37,996 nucleotides of DNA from a virus (IMGVR_UViG_3300028829_002233:1-37996); one strand, 5' to 3'. Positions 11,466 to 20,173 are shown, counted from the stretch's first letter. Made by a program: numbers and translations. Notes: generated by a model not told the origin, from the sequence alone.

Positions 11466-13919
11466 ATGGCAAATGGTTCACCAAATGCAGGTCTGATGGA
11501 TATACCGTCACAAATTGACCGCGAAGATATCGCCGCAGAAATTGTTTTAGAAGTTCCTAATAGTGACGTTATGATGGCTACCGAAGTAGACTCGGACGGT
11601 ATAGAAATCACGGCTGAAGAAGACGGAAGTGTTGTAATTGACTTTGATCCACAGGACCAACGCGGAACAAATGATGACTTTCATGCAAACCTTGCTGAGG
11701 AGATACCCGATAGGGAACTTGCAAGAATATCGAGTGAACTACTAGGTGACTTTGATGCTAACAAGGCGTCAAGACAAGATTGGGAAGACGCTTACACGAA
11801 TGGTTTAGAGCTTCTTGGTTTTACTTATGACGAGAGAACACAGCCTTTTAGAGGAGCCTCGGGGGTTACGCACCCTTTACTGGCGGAAGCAGCCACACAA
11901 TTTCAAGCGCAAGCTTTTAATGAACTACTTCCTTCGGGTGGTCCTGTAAAAACTGTTGTTATGGGTGACGATACACCTGAAAAGATACAACAATCGACGC
12001 GCGTTCGTCAGTTTATGAACTACTACATTACGGATGTAATGGAAGAATATACACCTGATATGGACCAGATGTTGTTTTATTTACCTTTAGCGGGTTCCAC
12101 ATTTAAAAAAACATACTATGATGAAACCCTAGGCCGCGCAGTATCTAAGTTCGTTCCCGCAGAAAATTTAGTTGTTCCTTACGAGACTGCCGACCTAGAA
12201 ACCTGCCCTAATATCACGCAAGTTGTACGTATGTCTCTTAATGATTTACGTAAAAGACAGGTTGCGGGTACGTATTTAGACGTTGATGTTATTCCTGCAC
12301 AAGGTGAAATGTCTGAATTAGAAGGTGAAATGAACCGTATTGAAGGTTTTGAACCTAATCAAATAGATTATGACTGTACTATACTGGAATGCCATGTAGA
12401 TTTGGACCTAGAAGGTTATGAAGATTTAGGCGAAGACGGTGAACCTACAGGAATTAAGGTACCCTATATTGTTACTATTTCCGAGGACAACGGTGAAATA
12501 CTCTCTATTCGTAGAAATTACTTAGAAGACGACGAACGTAAGAAAAAAATACAATATTTTACACATTTCAAATTCTTACCGGGGTTTGGTTTCTATGGTT
12601 TAGGGTTAATTCACACTATTGGTGGTTTATCTCGAGCCGCTACTTCTTCTTTAAGACAATTAATTGATGCGGGTACACTTTCGAACCTTCCTGCGGGTTT
12701 CAAGGCCCGCGGCCTACGGATCAGGGATGACGATGATCCATTACAACCGGGCGAATTTAGGGACGTAGACGCTCCGGGCGGCGCTATTCGTGACAGTTTA
12801 ATGCCGCTTCCTTTCAAAGGACCTGACCAGACCCTATTCAATTTGCTAGGTTTTGTTGTACAAGCCGGTCAACGGTTCGCGACTATTACAGATATGCGCG
12901 TGGGCGACGGTAACGAGAACGCGGCCGTCGGAACAACGATGGCTATGATGGAACAAGGCTCACGTGTCATGAGCGCTGTTCATAAAAGATTACATTATGC
13001 GATGCGTAAAGAGTTTAAGATCTTATCGCGTGTTATGTCTGAGAGTTTACCGCAGCAATATCCATATTCTGTGGCAGGTGCCGATGAAACGGTGATGAGC
13101 ACAGACTTTGACGGTAGAGTTGATATAGTACCTGTAAGTAATCCTAATGTATTCAGTCAATCGCAACGTATTGTACTGGCCCAAACGAAGTTACAGTTGG
13201 CTACACAAGCGCCTGAATTACATAATTTACCTGAAGTTTTCAGAGATATGTACGAAGCTTTAGGTATTACAGATGTCGATAGAATAATGAAACAGGTTCC
13301 GCCTAATCAGCCAACTCCTGTAGACCCTGCGCAAGAAAACATTGATGTTTTGGATATGATACCTCTTCATGCTTTTGAAGGTCAGAATCACACGGCGCAT
13401 ATTACAGCACATTTAATTTTTGGTATGAGCCCTATGATTTCAGGTAACCCCGCACATGCCGCGTCCTTACAGAAACATATTATGGAGCATGTACAGATTG
13501 AAGCTAAGGAAAAAGCAGCGGTTGCATATTTACAGCAGGTACAGCAAAAAGGTGGCCAATCGGCTTCCGAGGGTGATATGTTAGAAGTTGAAAGTTTAGC
13601 GGCGCAGTACATGGCGGAAGGATTGCAGCAAGTACAACAACTTAACCAGCAATTGTCGGGAGCAGGTCAGCCTGATCCTCTTGTTCAGCTTAAAGAGAAA
13701 GAGTTGCAGATACGAGAGCAGGATAATCAAGCGTCTCAACAGTTGGATCAAACTAAGGTACAACTTGACGCGCAGAAAGCTCAGTCCCGTAATGAACAGT
13801 TTGATAGAAGACTTGAATCACAAGAAGCTACGTCTCAAGCTAGGATTGATTCGTCTATGCAGAGAGAAATATTAAAACAACAAGCAAAAGCAGCGTCTAC
13901 AAAAGGAGAAGGCTCATGA
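11466..13919 (+). CDS. Portal protein
   Basis: The dodecameric ring at one head vertex, the channel for DNA packaging and ejection and the anchor for the tail. After an acidic N-terminal region comes the portal core (GFTYDERTQPFRGASGVTHP, then LLAEAATQFQAQAFNELLP), a pattern I know from portals of marine short-tailed phages. At 817 residues it is long, even compared with P22 gp1. The last 130 residues are Gln-rich coiled coil (QQLNQQLSGAGQ, LQIREQDNQASQQLDQTK), like the barrel of P22-type portals. Its stop overlaps the next start by four bases. Confidence 0.85.
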   Translation: MANGSPNAGLMDIPSQIDREDIAAEIVLEVPNSDVMMATEVDSDGIEITAEEDGSVVIDFDPQDQRGTNDDFHANLAEEIPDRELARISSELLGDFDANKASRQDWEDAYTNGLELLGFTYDERTQPFRGASGVTHPLLAEAATQFQAQAFNELLPSGGPVKTVVMGDDTPEKIQQSTRVRQFMNYYITDVMEEYTPDMDQMLFYLPLAGSTFKKTYYDETLGRAVSKFVPAENLVVPYETADLETCPNITQVVRMSLNDLRKRQVAGTYLDVDVIPAQGEMSELEGEMNRIEGFEPNQIDYDCTILECHVDLDLEGYEDLGEDGEPTGIKVPYIVTISEDNGEILSIRRNYLEDDERKKKIQYFTHFKFLPGFGFYGLGLIHTIGGLSRAATSSLRQLIDAGTLSNLPAGFKARGLRIRDDDDPLQPGEFRDVDAPGGAIRDSLMPLPFKGPDQTLFNLLGFVVQAGQRFATITDMRVGDGNENAAVGTTMAMMEQGSRVMSAVHKRLHYAMRKEFKILSRVMSESLPQQYPYSVAGADETVMSTDFDGRVDIVPVSNPNVFSQSQRIVLAQTKLQLATQAPELHNLPEVFRDMYEALGITDVDRIMKQVPPNQPTPVDPAQENIDVLDMIPLHAFEGQNHTAHITAHLIFGMSPMISGNPAHAASLQKHIMEHVQIEAKEKAAVAYLQQVQQKGGQSASEGDMLEVESLAAQYMAEGLQQVQQLNQQLSGAGQPDPLVQLKEKELQIREQDNQASQQLDQTKVQLDAQKAQSRNEQFDRRLESQEATSQARIDSSMQREILKQQAKAASTKGEGS

Positions 13920-14143
13920 CAGGTAAAGTAAAGTATATGGGTAAAGCCCCATCACCCACCCCAAAAGCAGTAACATATGCGCAGATAGACGACCAAGGTA
14001 GAATACCTTATGGGAGTACAGCGTCCGTATCAATTCCTGCGGCTGTAGTAGATTACAAGGGCGATGCTTCAAAACCTGTTGTTAAGAAAACAGCACGAGG
14101 AATGGGTGCGGCTAAACGTGGTGGTAGTTACATAGGCTGTTAG
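13916..14143 (+). CDS. Small basic virion-associated-type protein (75 aa)
   Basis: It starts at an ATGA overlap with the portal gene. It is basic and Gly-rich, with the tail ARGMGAAKRGGSYIGC, a pattern that recurs in short proteins after marine phage portals. The middle is Ser/Ala/Val-rich. Function is unknown; a head-associated or DNA-contacting role is inferred from charge and position. A basic 30-residue frame follows two bases later. Confidence 0.65.
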   Translation: MTGKVKYMGKAPSPTPKAVTYAQIDDQGRIPYGSTASVSIPAAVVDYKGDASKPVVKKTARGMGAAKRGGSYIGC

Positions 14144-14144
14144 T

Positions 14145-14237
14145 ATGCGTGTTAAAAAAAGACCTACTAAAAAGACAAAAGCGATAAAGCGTTTTAGCCC
14201 CATAGCTAGGCCTCAACGCTTTCAAGGAGTGTTATAA
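14145..14237 (+). CDS. Possible 30-aa highly basic peptide
   Basis: An ATG two bases after the previous stop opens a frame of 30 codons rich in Lys and Arg (MRVKKRPTKKTKAIKRF). Its TAA overlaps the next ATG (TAATG), and its last codons supply the next ribosome site (AAGGAGTG). The tight fit supports a real gene, but its own ribosome site is poor and it is very short. Confidence 0.45.
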   Translation: MRVKKRPTKKTKAIKRFSPIARPQRFQGVL

Positions 14238-14947
14238 TGAGTTTATTTAATAAAATGCTGTTTGATGCAACTAAGGGACCTTCTGGTTTTGACCAAACGG
14301 TAAAGGTTCCACCTCCTGTAGCAATGGCACCTCCTGTAGCAATACCGTCACCCCCTGTAGCACCTACTCCTGTGCCGCCCACCTTATTACCCGTACAAGA
14401 AAACACACCTATGCCTGAAGGTATTATGGACTTACCAACCAATATGATGACAGCCGAACAAGCGGCGGCCTTAAGTTCTTTTACAAGCGGTCCCACAGGT
14501 TTTGTTCCTAGACCTACTTTAGTAGAAGAAAGAACTCCATACGCTGCACCTCCTTCTACGGTACCGACAACTTATAGCGGTCCCACCTCAATGGGACTCA
14601 GCCCTATCAGAATACCTCCTTCTATGATCCAAGATCTGGTTCCTTCTACGGTACCGACAACTTATATGGGTAATGTTCAGACACCCGCCTATACTGGGGA
14701 TAGAAACACGGTTTCTACACCTAGTGGCAACTACAGTGTATCTGTGGACCAACCTTCTTTCTTTTCTACCGAGGTACCTATGGTTGCAACCGAATATGAG
14801 CTCAAAGGACTACAACCAGACAGAACAGGTCAAAATCCTTTTGCTAGGCCCGGACCTAATACAGTAAGTATGCAAGCTAACGAAACTATTATGGGCGGTA
14901 AGAATCCCTTGTCACAACTTTACTACACACCTCAAGATTTAAAGTGA
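14237..14947 (+). CDS. Pro-rich hypothetical protein (236 aa) with internal repeats
   Basis: No family is recognised. After a short helical start (SLFNKMLFDATKGPSGFD) comes a Pro/Val repeat (PPVAMAPPVAIPSPPVAP), then two copies of PSTVPTTY (about residues 107 and 137). The second repeat comes from an exact 26-base DNA duplication (14551-14576 and 14641-14666). The protein looks largely disordered. It sits between portal-associated genes and the lysis pair, so a minor structural role is likely but unproven. Confidence 0.65.
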   Translation: MSLFNKMLFDATKGPSGFDQTVKVPPPVAMAPPVAIPSPPVAPTPVPPTLLPVQENTPMPEGIMDLPTNMMTAEQAAALSSFTSGPTGFVPRPTLVEERTPYAAPPSTVPTTYSGPTSMGLSPIRIPPSMIQDLVPSTVPTTYMGNVQTPAYTGDRNTVSTPSGNYSVSVDQPSFFSTEVPMVATEYELKGLQPDRTGQNPFARPGPNTVSMQANETIMGGKNPLSQLYYTPQDLK

Positions 14948-14951
14948 TAAA

Positions 14952-15347
14952 ATGTTAAAGGCTTTAATATCACCTATATCTAGTTTATTAGATAAATTTA
15001 TCCCTGACGCGGATGAACGTGCTAAGTTGGCTCACGAAATAGCTACTATGGCTGAAAAACAAGCCCATGAAGCTAATATGGGTCAACTTGAAATAAACAA
15101 AATTGAAGCCCAACACCGTTCGATTTTTGTGGCAGGTTGGCGGCCTTTTTTAGGGTGGGGTTTATCCTTTGCTATGGTTTGGCATTTTGTTTTAGCGCCC
15201 ATGCTAATATTTGTTTTTGCCTATACGGGACTAGAAACACCTGAACTACCCGAGTTTGACATGGGTAGCCTCATGACCGTTCTTATGGGTATGTTAGGTT
15301 TAGGCGGTCTACGTACTTTTGAAAAAACAAAAGGTCTTACAAAATGA
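14952..15347 (+). CDS. Holin (GTA_holin_3TM-like)
   Basis: A small membrane protein that makes the inner-membrane hole at lysis. The N-terminal 60 residues are an amphipathic, charged helix region (LDKFIPDADERAKLAHEIAT). Hydrophobic segments then follow: WRPFLGWGLSFAMVWHFVL through FVFAYTG (about 63-93) and MGSLMTVLMGMLGLGGL (about 104-120). The charged C-terminus is FEKTKGLTK. The pattern 'GWRPFLGW' is typical of the GTA_holin_3TM family. It overlaps the endolysin gene by four bases (ATGA), the classic holin-endolysin pair. Confidence 0.8.
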   Translation: MLKALISPISSLLDKFIPDADERAKLAHEIATMAEKQAHEANMGQLEINKIEAQHRSIFVAGWRPFLGWGLSFAMVWHFVLAPMLIFVFAYTGLETPELPEFDMGSLMTVLMGMLGLGGLRTFEKTKGLTK

Positions 15348-15799
15348 CATTTAAGCTTTCTCGTAGAAGTTTGAGAAAGCTTAAGGGGGTAGATCCTAAG
15401 CTTGCTTATCTTGTAAAGGTAGCCATTACAAAAACAAACGTAGACTTTGGCGTGGTGTGCGGATTGCGCACTATGAAAGAGCAGATTGAACTTGTTAAAC
15501 AGGGGGCTAGTAAAACATATAAATCAAAACATTTAGAAGGATTAGCTGTAGACTTGATGGCCTACTGCGGTTCTAGGGCAAGTTGGGAAATAAGTTTATA
15601 TGACGACATAGCCGAAGCTATGGCAGAATCTGCAAGAGAATTAAATGTTAAGATACGATGGGGAGCGGCTTGGACTGTTCCAAATATAGCCGAGTGGAAC
15701 GGTACCATGGAGGAGGCTATGAATAGTTATATTGACCTCAGACGTATGCAAAACCGAAGACCCTTCATTGATGCACCTCACTTTGAAATAATCCCATAA
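15344..15799 (+). CDS. Endolysin, M15-type L-alanyl-D-glutamate/D-Ala peptidase
   Basis: A zinc peptidase of the VanY/M15 family that cuts peptidoglycan peptides at lysis, similar to the phage T5 endolysin. The zinc ligands are visible as H63 (SKHLEG), D70 (AVDL) and H146 (PHFE), and D143 three residues before the last His fits the catalytic Asp of the T5 enzyme (D-x-x-H). The 151-residue length is normal, and there is no signal peptide, so the holin must let it out. The lysis pair lies inside the structural block, before the scaffold genes. Confidence 0.88.
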   Translation: MTFKLSRRSLRKLKGVDPKLAYLVKVAITKTNVDFGVVCGLRTMKEQIELVKQGASKTYKSKHLEGLAVDLMAYCGSRASWEISLYDDIAEAMAESARELNVKIRWGAAWTVPNIAEWNGTMEEAMNSYIDLRRMQNRRPFIDAPHFEIIP

Positions 15800-15841
15800 T
15801 CCTATATTTTTTCCTAGCGCATCGTATATATATTTGCTAAG
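15800..15841 (+). promoter_or_regulatory. Candidate late promoter 2 (GroES/scaffold/capsid block)
   Basis: TCCTATATTT (15800-15809), a GCGCATCGTATATATA centre, then TGCTAAG (15835-15841). Both ends are identical to the sequence at 9208-9248 before terL. A further TATAAC box (15861-15866) lies downstream. The next gene starts at 15881. Confidence 0.6.
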
Positions 15842-15880
15842 GGGTTTATATAACATAATTCTATAACGTGTGAGGTGTTG

Positions 15881-16078
15881 ATGGATGAAATATTAATTGC
15901 GGAAGCGACTTTCAGAATCTTGAGAGAAAGACGCCAAGCGATCATAGATTTGATGCAGTTTGGAAATGTAAAATCTATGGAGCAGTATCGTGAGCTTATG
16001 GGCAACATTGAAGCCTTAAATCACGTGGAACAGGAACTCAAGGGCCTGCTAGAGAAACAGGAGCGATCTCATGACTAA
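15881..16078 (+). CDS. Small helical hypothetical protein (65 aa)
   Basis: ATG 15881 is preferred because GAGG lies five bases upstream; a GTG six bases earlier is in frame. The protein is all-helical and charged (TFRILRERRQAIIDLMQFG, then MEQYRELMGNIEALNHVEQE), probably a coiled coil. The end overlaps the GroES-like gene by 8 bases. Its position at the head of the capsid operon suggests a head-assembly or scaffold-related role. No family is recognised. Confidence 0.65.
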   Translation: MDEILIAEATFRILRERRQAIIDLMQFGNVKSMEQYRELMGNIEALNHVEQELKGLLEKQERSHD

Positions 16079-16568
16079 ATCTAAAATAGATTTGTCTGCA
16101 CTACCTAAAACTATAAAAAGCAGTTTAAAGGCGGGTGCATCAGAACCAATAAAAACATCAGATAAACCTAATCTTGCTGATGCTTACACAGATAAGCCTC
16201 GGTTAAATCCTGATATGATTGGTAAATCTCTTCTTGACAGAATGCCTGAGCCTACGGGTTGGCGTATATTAGTTCTACCTTACCAAGGCAGGGCTAAAAC
16301 GGCAGGCGGTATATTTTTACCGCATGAAACACAGGAAAAAAGTCAAATATCCACACAAGTGGGTTACGTACTAAAAACAGGGCCACTTGCCTATGGAGAC
16401 AAAACTAAGTTTCCATCGGGACCGTGGTGCGTGGAAAAACAATGGGTATTATTTGCTCGTTACGCAGGTTCTCGTTTCCAGATAGATGGCGGAGAAGTCC
16501 GTATTCTAAATGATGACGAGATACTTTCAACAATTTTAGATCCAGAAGATATTCATCAATTAACATAA
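16071..16568 (+). CDS. GroES-like co-chaperonin (Cpn10 fold)
   Basis: A phage co-chaperonin expected to cap host GroEL, as T4 gp31 does, so that the capsid protein folds. The Cpn10 core starts at PTGWRILVLPYQGRAKTAGG (residues 61-80). The mobile-loop tripeptide is GGIFLP, matching the GGIVL of GroES, followed by VGYVLKTGPLAYGD and the KQWVLFARYAGSRF strand. A 60-residue N-terminal extension of unknown role is present, so at 165 residues it is much longer than the roughly 97 of GroES. No GroEL gene is seen. The location just upstream of scaffold and capsid genes supports a folding role. Confidence 0.88.
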   Translation: MTKSKIDLSALPKTIKSSLKAGASEPIKTSDKPNLADAYTDKPRLNPDMIGKSLLDRMPEPTGWRILVLPYQGRAKTAGGIFLPHETQEKSQISTQVGYVLKTGPLAYGDKTKFPSGPWCVEKQWVLFARYAGSRFQIDGGEVRILNDDEILSTILDPEDIHQLT

Positions 16569-16580
16569 AGGAAAAGACTT

Positions 16581-17456
16581 ATGGAAAACCAAGAAGAAAC
16601 CGTCGATATAGAAATCGAGGTTGAGGAAGCAGGACCCGAGCCCTCGGAGGTGTCTGTCGAAACTGCCCCTGATTCGAAAGACGACCAGTTTAAAAAAGCG
16701 GAGAGTTCAACACAAAAGCGTATTGACCGTCTTACAAAAAAAATGCGCGAAGCAGAACGTCGTGAAAAAGAAGCGATTCGTTATGCGCAGGGGTTACAAA
16801 CCGAATCACAGAGCTTAAAAGCACGTATGCAGAATTTAGATAATAATTATGTGTCTGAATTTAGTAACCGCGTGACGAGTCAAATGCAGCAAGCCGAAGC
16901 CGCTTTAGCTAGAGCTATAGACCTAGGTGACGCCGCTGCAACGGTTGAGGCGCAACGTAATCTTACAACTTTAGCTATCCAAGCGGACAGAGCTAACCAA
17001 GCTAGGGCGCAATCGGAACGGGCACAACAACAACAAGCGGCGGCACAGCAGCAGGCAGCGGCGGCACAACAGTACGCTTCTCGTCAGCCCATGCCCGCGC
17101 AACAACCTAAAAGACCAGACCCAAAAGCAGAGAAATGGGCTTTACAAAACAGTTGGTTTGGCTCAGACGAGGCTATGACATATGCCGCTTTTGGTATACA
17201 TAAAAAGTTAGTTGAAGAAGAAGGGTTTGACCCGACGTCCGATGACTACTATAGTGAACTAGATAACCGTATTGCTTCAAAGTTTAATACGGGTAAACAG
17301 GCTGCTAACAAACGACCCGTTCAGACGGTTGTTGGAGCCTCTAGAAATAATTCTGGACGCAGTGGGAAAAAGGTTAGACTCACTCCTAGCCAAGTCGCGA
17401 TAGCGAAGAAATTGGGTGTGCCGCTTGAAGAATATGCGAAATACGTGAAGGAGTAG
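16581..17456 (+). CDS. Capsid scaffolding protein
   Basis: A coiled-coil scaffold that guides procapsid assembly and later leaves the head. It has an acidic N-terminus (QEETVDIEIEVEEAGPEPSE), a long charged coiled coil (residues about 40-130), a Gln/Ala-rich linker (residues about 145-175), and a conserved-looking C-terminal region (KAEKWALQNSWFGSDEAMTY, then KLGVPLEEYAKYVKE). Acidic plus helical plus Gln-rich, with a basic C-terminal part and a place before the capsid gene, is the usual scaffold signature. ATG 16581 follows AAAGGAAAAGACTT. Confidence 0.8.
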   Translation: MENQEETVDIEIEVEEAGPEPSEVSVETAPDSKDDQFKKAESSTQKRIDRLTKKMREAERREKEAIRYAQGLQTESQSLKARMQNLDNNYVSEFSNRVTSQMQQAEAALARAIDLGDAAATVEAQRNLTTLAIQADRANQARAQSERAQQQQAAAQQQAAAAQQYASRQPMPAQQPKRPDPKAEKWALQNSWFGSDEAMTYAAFGIHKKLVEEEGFDPTSDDYYSELDNRIASKFNTGKQAANKRPVQTVVGASRNNSGRSGKKVRLTPSQVAIAKKLGVPLEEYAKYVKE

Positions 17457-17460
17457 ATCG

Positions 17461-17946
17461 ATGACAGAACAAACAAAACAAACAGGTTCAACAATCAATA
17501 GGGCCCCTCGCGCCAACCAAACTAGGGAAAAACAGGCAATTCGTAAGCCTTGGGCTCCCCCGTCAATGTTAGATGCACCACCTGCCCCTGAAGGATTTAA
17601 GCATCGTTGGATACGTGCCGAAACGCGCGGTTTTGATGATACTAAAAACATCAGTGCGAAAATGAGAGAAGGTTGGGAATTAGTTCGTAAGGACGAGTAC
17701 CCTGACTTTGAGTCTCCAGTAGTTGAAACAGGTAAATATCAAGGTGTCTTCGGTGTAGGCGGACTGCTTCTTGCCAGAATACCGTTAGAAACAGTAGCCG
17801 AGAGGACTGATTATTTTAGAAAAAGAAGTCAGGACCAAATGGAAGCTGTGGATCACGATATGATGCGTGAGAATGCACATTCATCAATGAGGATCAGTAA
17901 TGCTGATCGTCAATCTCGTGTAACCTTTGGTGGCCCTAGAAAATAA
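17461..17946 (+). CDS. Hypothetical head-region protein (161 aa)
   Basis: Lies between scaffold and head proteins and looks like a conserved marine phage protein. The N-terminus is basic and disordered (INRAPRANQTREKQAIRKPW). The core reads GFKHRWIRAETRGFDDTKN and GVGGLLLARIPLETVAER, and the end is RQSRVTFGGPRK. The role is unknown; its position between scaffold and capsid genes points to head assembly. The start ATG is five bases after the scaffold stop, behind AAGGAGTAGATCG. Confidence 0.7.
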   Translation: MTEQTKQTGSTINRAPRANQTREKQAIRKPWAPPSMLDAPPAPEGFKHRWIRAETRGFDDTKNISAKMREGWELVRKDEYPDFESPVVETGKYQGVFGVGGLLLARIPLETVAERTDYFRKRSQDQMEAVDHDMMRENAHSSMRISNADRQSRVTFGGPRK

Positions 17947-17976
17947 AAAGGTCCACCCTCTTTAGGAGAAAATCTT

Positions 17977-18627
17977 ATGGCAAACCAAAACACTGCCTAT
18001 GGTCTACGTCCTATCGGGCTCAATGGCTCTGCGGCTAACTCTACTGGGGTGACTCAGTATGAAATCGCATCCAATAATACTAATGCTATATTTCAATATG
18101 GTCTTTGCGTGCCTTTGGCCGCAGGCGTTATTGATCGTGCAGGTGCTACTAATGGTGGTACTACGCAGGCGTTAGGTGTCCTGATGGGTGTAGAATACGT
18201 TGACTCAGTTTCAAAGAAACCAGTCTTCATTAACTACTGGCCCGGTTCGGGTTCTGTTAGCGTTGATACAAACCACCCTGTAAAGGCGTTTGTTGCTGAC
18301 AATCCAAATCAGCTATTTAAAGTTGCGTCTGACGCTTCTTTAACAGATAGAGCAACAGCTCAAGCCGCAGTCTTCGCGAATGCGTCTTTAGGTACGTCTG
18401 CTCGTACAGGGTCTACCGACAATGGTAACTCTAATTCCGCCTTGGGCGTTTCAACAATTAACACTACAGCGACGCTACCGCTTCGTATCGTAGGTGTTAT
18501 GGATGATGCAGCAAACAGCGATTTCGCTTCTGCCGGCATTCCTTTGATTGTTCGTATTAACGCTCATTTCAATGCACCAACTAGCCGTTTTGATTCGCAG
18601 ACTACCGCGACATCAACTGGTATATAA
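17977..18627 (+). CDS. Head structural protein (decoration or minor capsid type, 216 aa)
   Basis: A probably beta-rich virion protein just upstream of the major capsid gene. The start NQNTAYGLRPIGLNGSAANS is a pattern seen in proteins paired with marine phage capsid genes. It has several Ser/Thr/Asn/Gly-rich stretches and no charged coiled coil. It may decorate the head surface or be a second capsid component. ATG 17977 follows TTTAGGAGAAAATCTT, a strong ribosome site fitting a highly made protein. Confidence 0.7.
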   Translation: MANQNTAYGLRPIGLNGSAANSTGVTQYEIASNNTNAIFQYGLCVPLAAGVIDRAGATNGGTTQALGVLMGVEYVDSVSKKPVFINYWPGSGSVSVDTNHPVKAFVADNPNQLFKVASDASLTDRATAQAAVFANASLGTSARTGSTDNGNSNSALGVSTINTTATLPLRIVGVMDDAANSDFASAGIPLIVRINAHFNAPTSRFDSQTTATSTGI

Positions 18628-18639
18628 GGAGGTTAACTA

Positions 18640-19548
18640 ATGGCTATTTCAAGAAGTCAACTAGCTAAAGAGCTAGAACCCGGCCTTAATGCTTTATTTG
18701 GGCTAGAATACAATCGTTACGAGAACGAGCATGGCGAAATCTTTGAAGAGGAAAGTTCCGACAGAGCCTTCGAAGAAGAAGTAATGCTTGGTGGATTCTC
18801 AACAGCACCTGTTAAAGGCGAAGGCACAGCCATCAGCTTTGACGATGCTCAAGAGACATACACAGCTCGTTACACCCACGAAACTATTGCGCTTGCATTC
18901 TCAATCACTGAGGAAGCTATTGAAGACAATCTTTATGATCGTCTTGCATCGCGTTACACCAAGGCATTGGCTCGTTCAATGGCTCAAACCAAGCAAATAA
19001 AAGCTGCTGCTATATTGAACAATGCGTTCACAGCAGGCGCTTCTGCTATTGGTGATGGTGCAGCTCTATGTTCAAACGCGCACCCTAGTTTATCTGGAAA
19101 CCAAACTAACCTTCTCGCAACAGCGGCTGACCTTAATGAAACTTCATTAGAGCAGATGCTAATCGAGATCGCAGGTATGACAGACGAACGTGGTCTTAAG
19201 ATTGCCGTACGCGGCATGAAGCTTGTAATTCCAAAAGAGCTTCAGTTTATCGCAGAAAGAGTAATTAACTCTAACCTACGTTCAGGTACTGCGGATAACG
19301 ATCTTAACGCAATGAAAAACATGGGTATGTTACCTGATGGAGCAGTGGTAAACCACTTCCTCACAGATAGCGACGCATATTTCATCAAAACAGATGCACC
19401 AAACGGCTTCAAATTCTTCAACCGTTCGCCAATTAAAACGGCAATGGAAGGTGATTTTGACACTGGTAACATGCGTTTCAAAGCGCGTGAGCGTTATAGT
19501 TTTGGCGTTTCAGACTGGCGTAGCGTATTCGGTACACCCGGAGCGTAA
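18640..19548 (+). CDS. Major capsid protein
   Basis: The main shell protein, expected to have the HK97 fold. The N-terminal region is acidic and helical (ALFGLEYNRYENEHGEIFEE), followed by DDAQETYTARYTHETIALAF and SITEEAIEDNLYDRLASRY, a pattern I recognise from Mu gpT-like and related capsid proteins. The end is KARERYSFGVSDWRSVFGTP. The 302-residue length fits with no cleaved prodomain. The ribosome site is strong (AAGGAGGTTAACTA). A strong terminator follows 24 bases after the stop, as expected for an abundant late protein. Confidence 0.88.
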   Translation: MAISRSQLAKELEPGLNALFGLEYNRYENEHGEIFEEESSDRAFEEEVMLGGFSTAPVKGEGTAISFDDAQETYTARYTHETIALAFSITEEAIEDNLYDRLASRYTKALARSMAQTKQIKAAAILNNAFTAGASAIGDGAALCSNAHPSLSGNQTNLLATAADLNETSLEQMLIEIAGMTDERGLKIAVRGMKLVIPKELQFIAERVINSNLRSGTADNDLNAMKNMGMLPDGAVVNHFLTDSDAYFIKTDAPNGFKFFNRSPIKTAMEGDFDTGNMRFKARERYSFGVSDWRSVFGTPGA

Positions 19549-19572
19549 GCTTAGTTTCATAACTAAAAACCG

Positions 19573-19606
19573 GAAAGGGGTGACGAAAGTTACCCCTTTC
19601 TTTTTT
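19573..19606 (+). terminator. Strong intrinsic terminator after the capsid gene
   Basis: A 12-bp stem (19573-19584 with 19589-19600, one G-T) around a GAAA tetraloop is followed by six T. It separates the capsid operon from the later structural genes. A TATCTTATACT sequence just behind it (19608-19618) resembles the -10 part of cassette promoter B, but no proper -35 box is in place. Confidence 0.92.
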
Positions 19607-19682
19607 GTATCTTATACTGTATTATAAAATAACCCTGACAGTTACATTGTGTGACTGACATTAGCCACGACAGGAGATACAC

Positions 19683-19892
19683 ATGGCTCGATCAACTTTT
19701 TCAGGTCCCGTCAAATCAGACGCGGCCTTCATATACCCCGTAGTAACTACAGCAAACCTACCTGCATTTGGTTCTGTGCCCGCAGGAACTGTTTACGTTA
19801 TCAGCGATAACGGTGCAGGTAATAACGAATATTGTTTAGTGATTAACACAGGTGCCGCTTGGGTAACTGCCGTTGGTGCAGCGCTCTCTTAG
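19683..19892 (+). CDS. Small structural-type protein (69 aa)
   Basis: ATG 19683 follows ACAGGAGATACAC. The protein reads RSTFSGPVKSDAAFIYPVVT and then PAGTVYVISDNGAGNNEYCL, a short beta-rich pattern of the kind found in phage capsid-decoration or fibre base proteins. It opens the operon after the capsid terminator, and two paralogous 90-residue proteins follow. A function cannot be named. Confidence 0.65.
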   Translation: MARSTFSGPVKSDAAFIYPVVTTANLPAFGSVPAGTVYVISDNGAGNNEYCLVINTGAAWVTAVGAALS

Positions 19893-19900
19893 AGTGACCT

Positions 19901-20173
19901 ATGGCAGGTTCTGATGTAAGATCAAAACGCTTGACAAGCACCGGTTCTGCCGGTGTTGGTCCTGCTCGTATTCGACAAGTTCAAGTAAAAACAACCACAG
20001 GAACACCTCGTATTACCTTCACGGATGGTAATGGCGGAGCGACTGTTCTTGATATGGATTTAGATGCCTCTGACACACATTCTGTAAACATACCCGACGA
20101 AGGTATACGTGTAAGCGATATTTACGTTTCAACGTTTACAGCATGTACTTCGGTTACTGTGTTCTGGGCGTAG
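19901..20173 (+). CDS. Small beta-rich virion-type protein, paralogue 1 (90 aa)
   Basis: Similar to the next gene: both start AxSDV, have LT-x-[ST]G, an R-[IV]-[RK] strand, a central D/G-rich turn, PDEG, and a final V-T-V-F strand. This copy has RQVQVKTTTGTPRITFTD and SVNIPDEGIRVSDIYVS. Both look like small single-domain beta sandwiches, perhaps head decorations or spike parts. The ribosome site is weak, so expression may depend on coupling to the previous gene 8 bases upstream. Confidence 0.65.
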   Translation: MAGSDVRSKRLTSTGSAGVGPARIRQVQVKTTTGTPRITFTDGNGGATVLDMDLDASDTHSVNIPDEGIRVSDIYVSTFTACTSVTVFWA

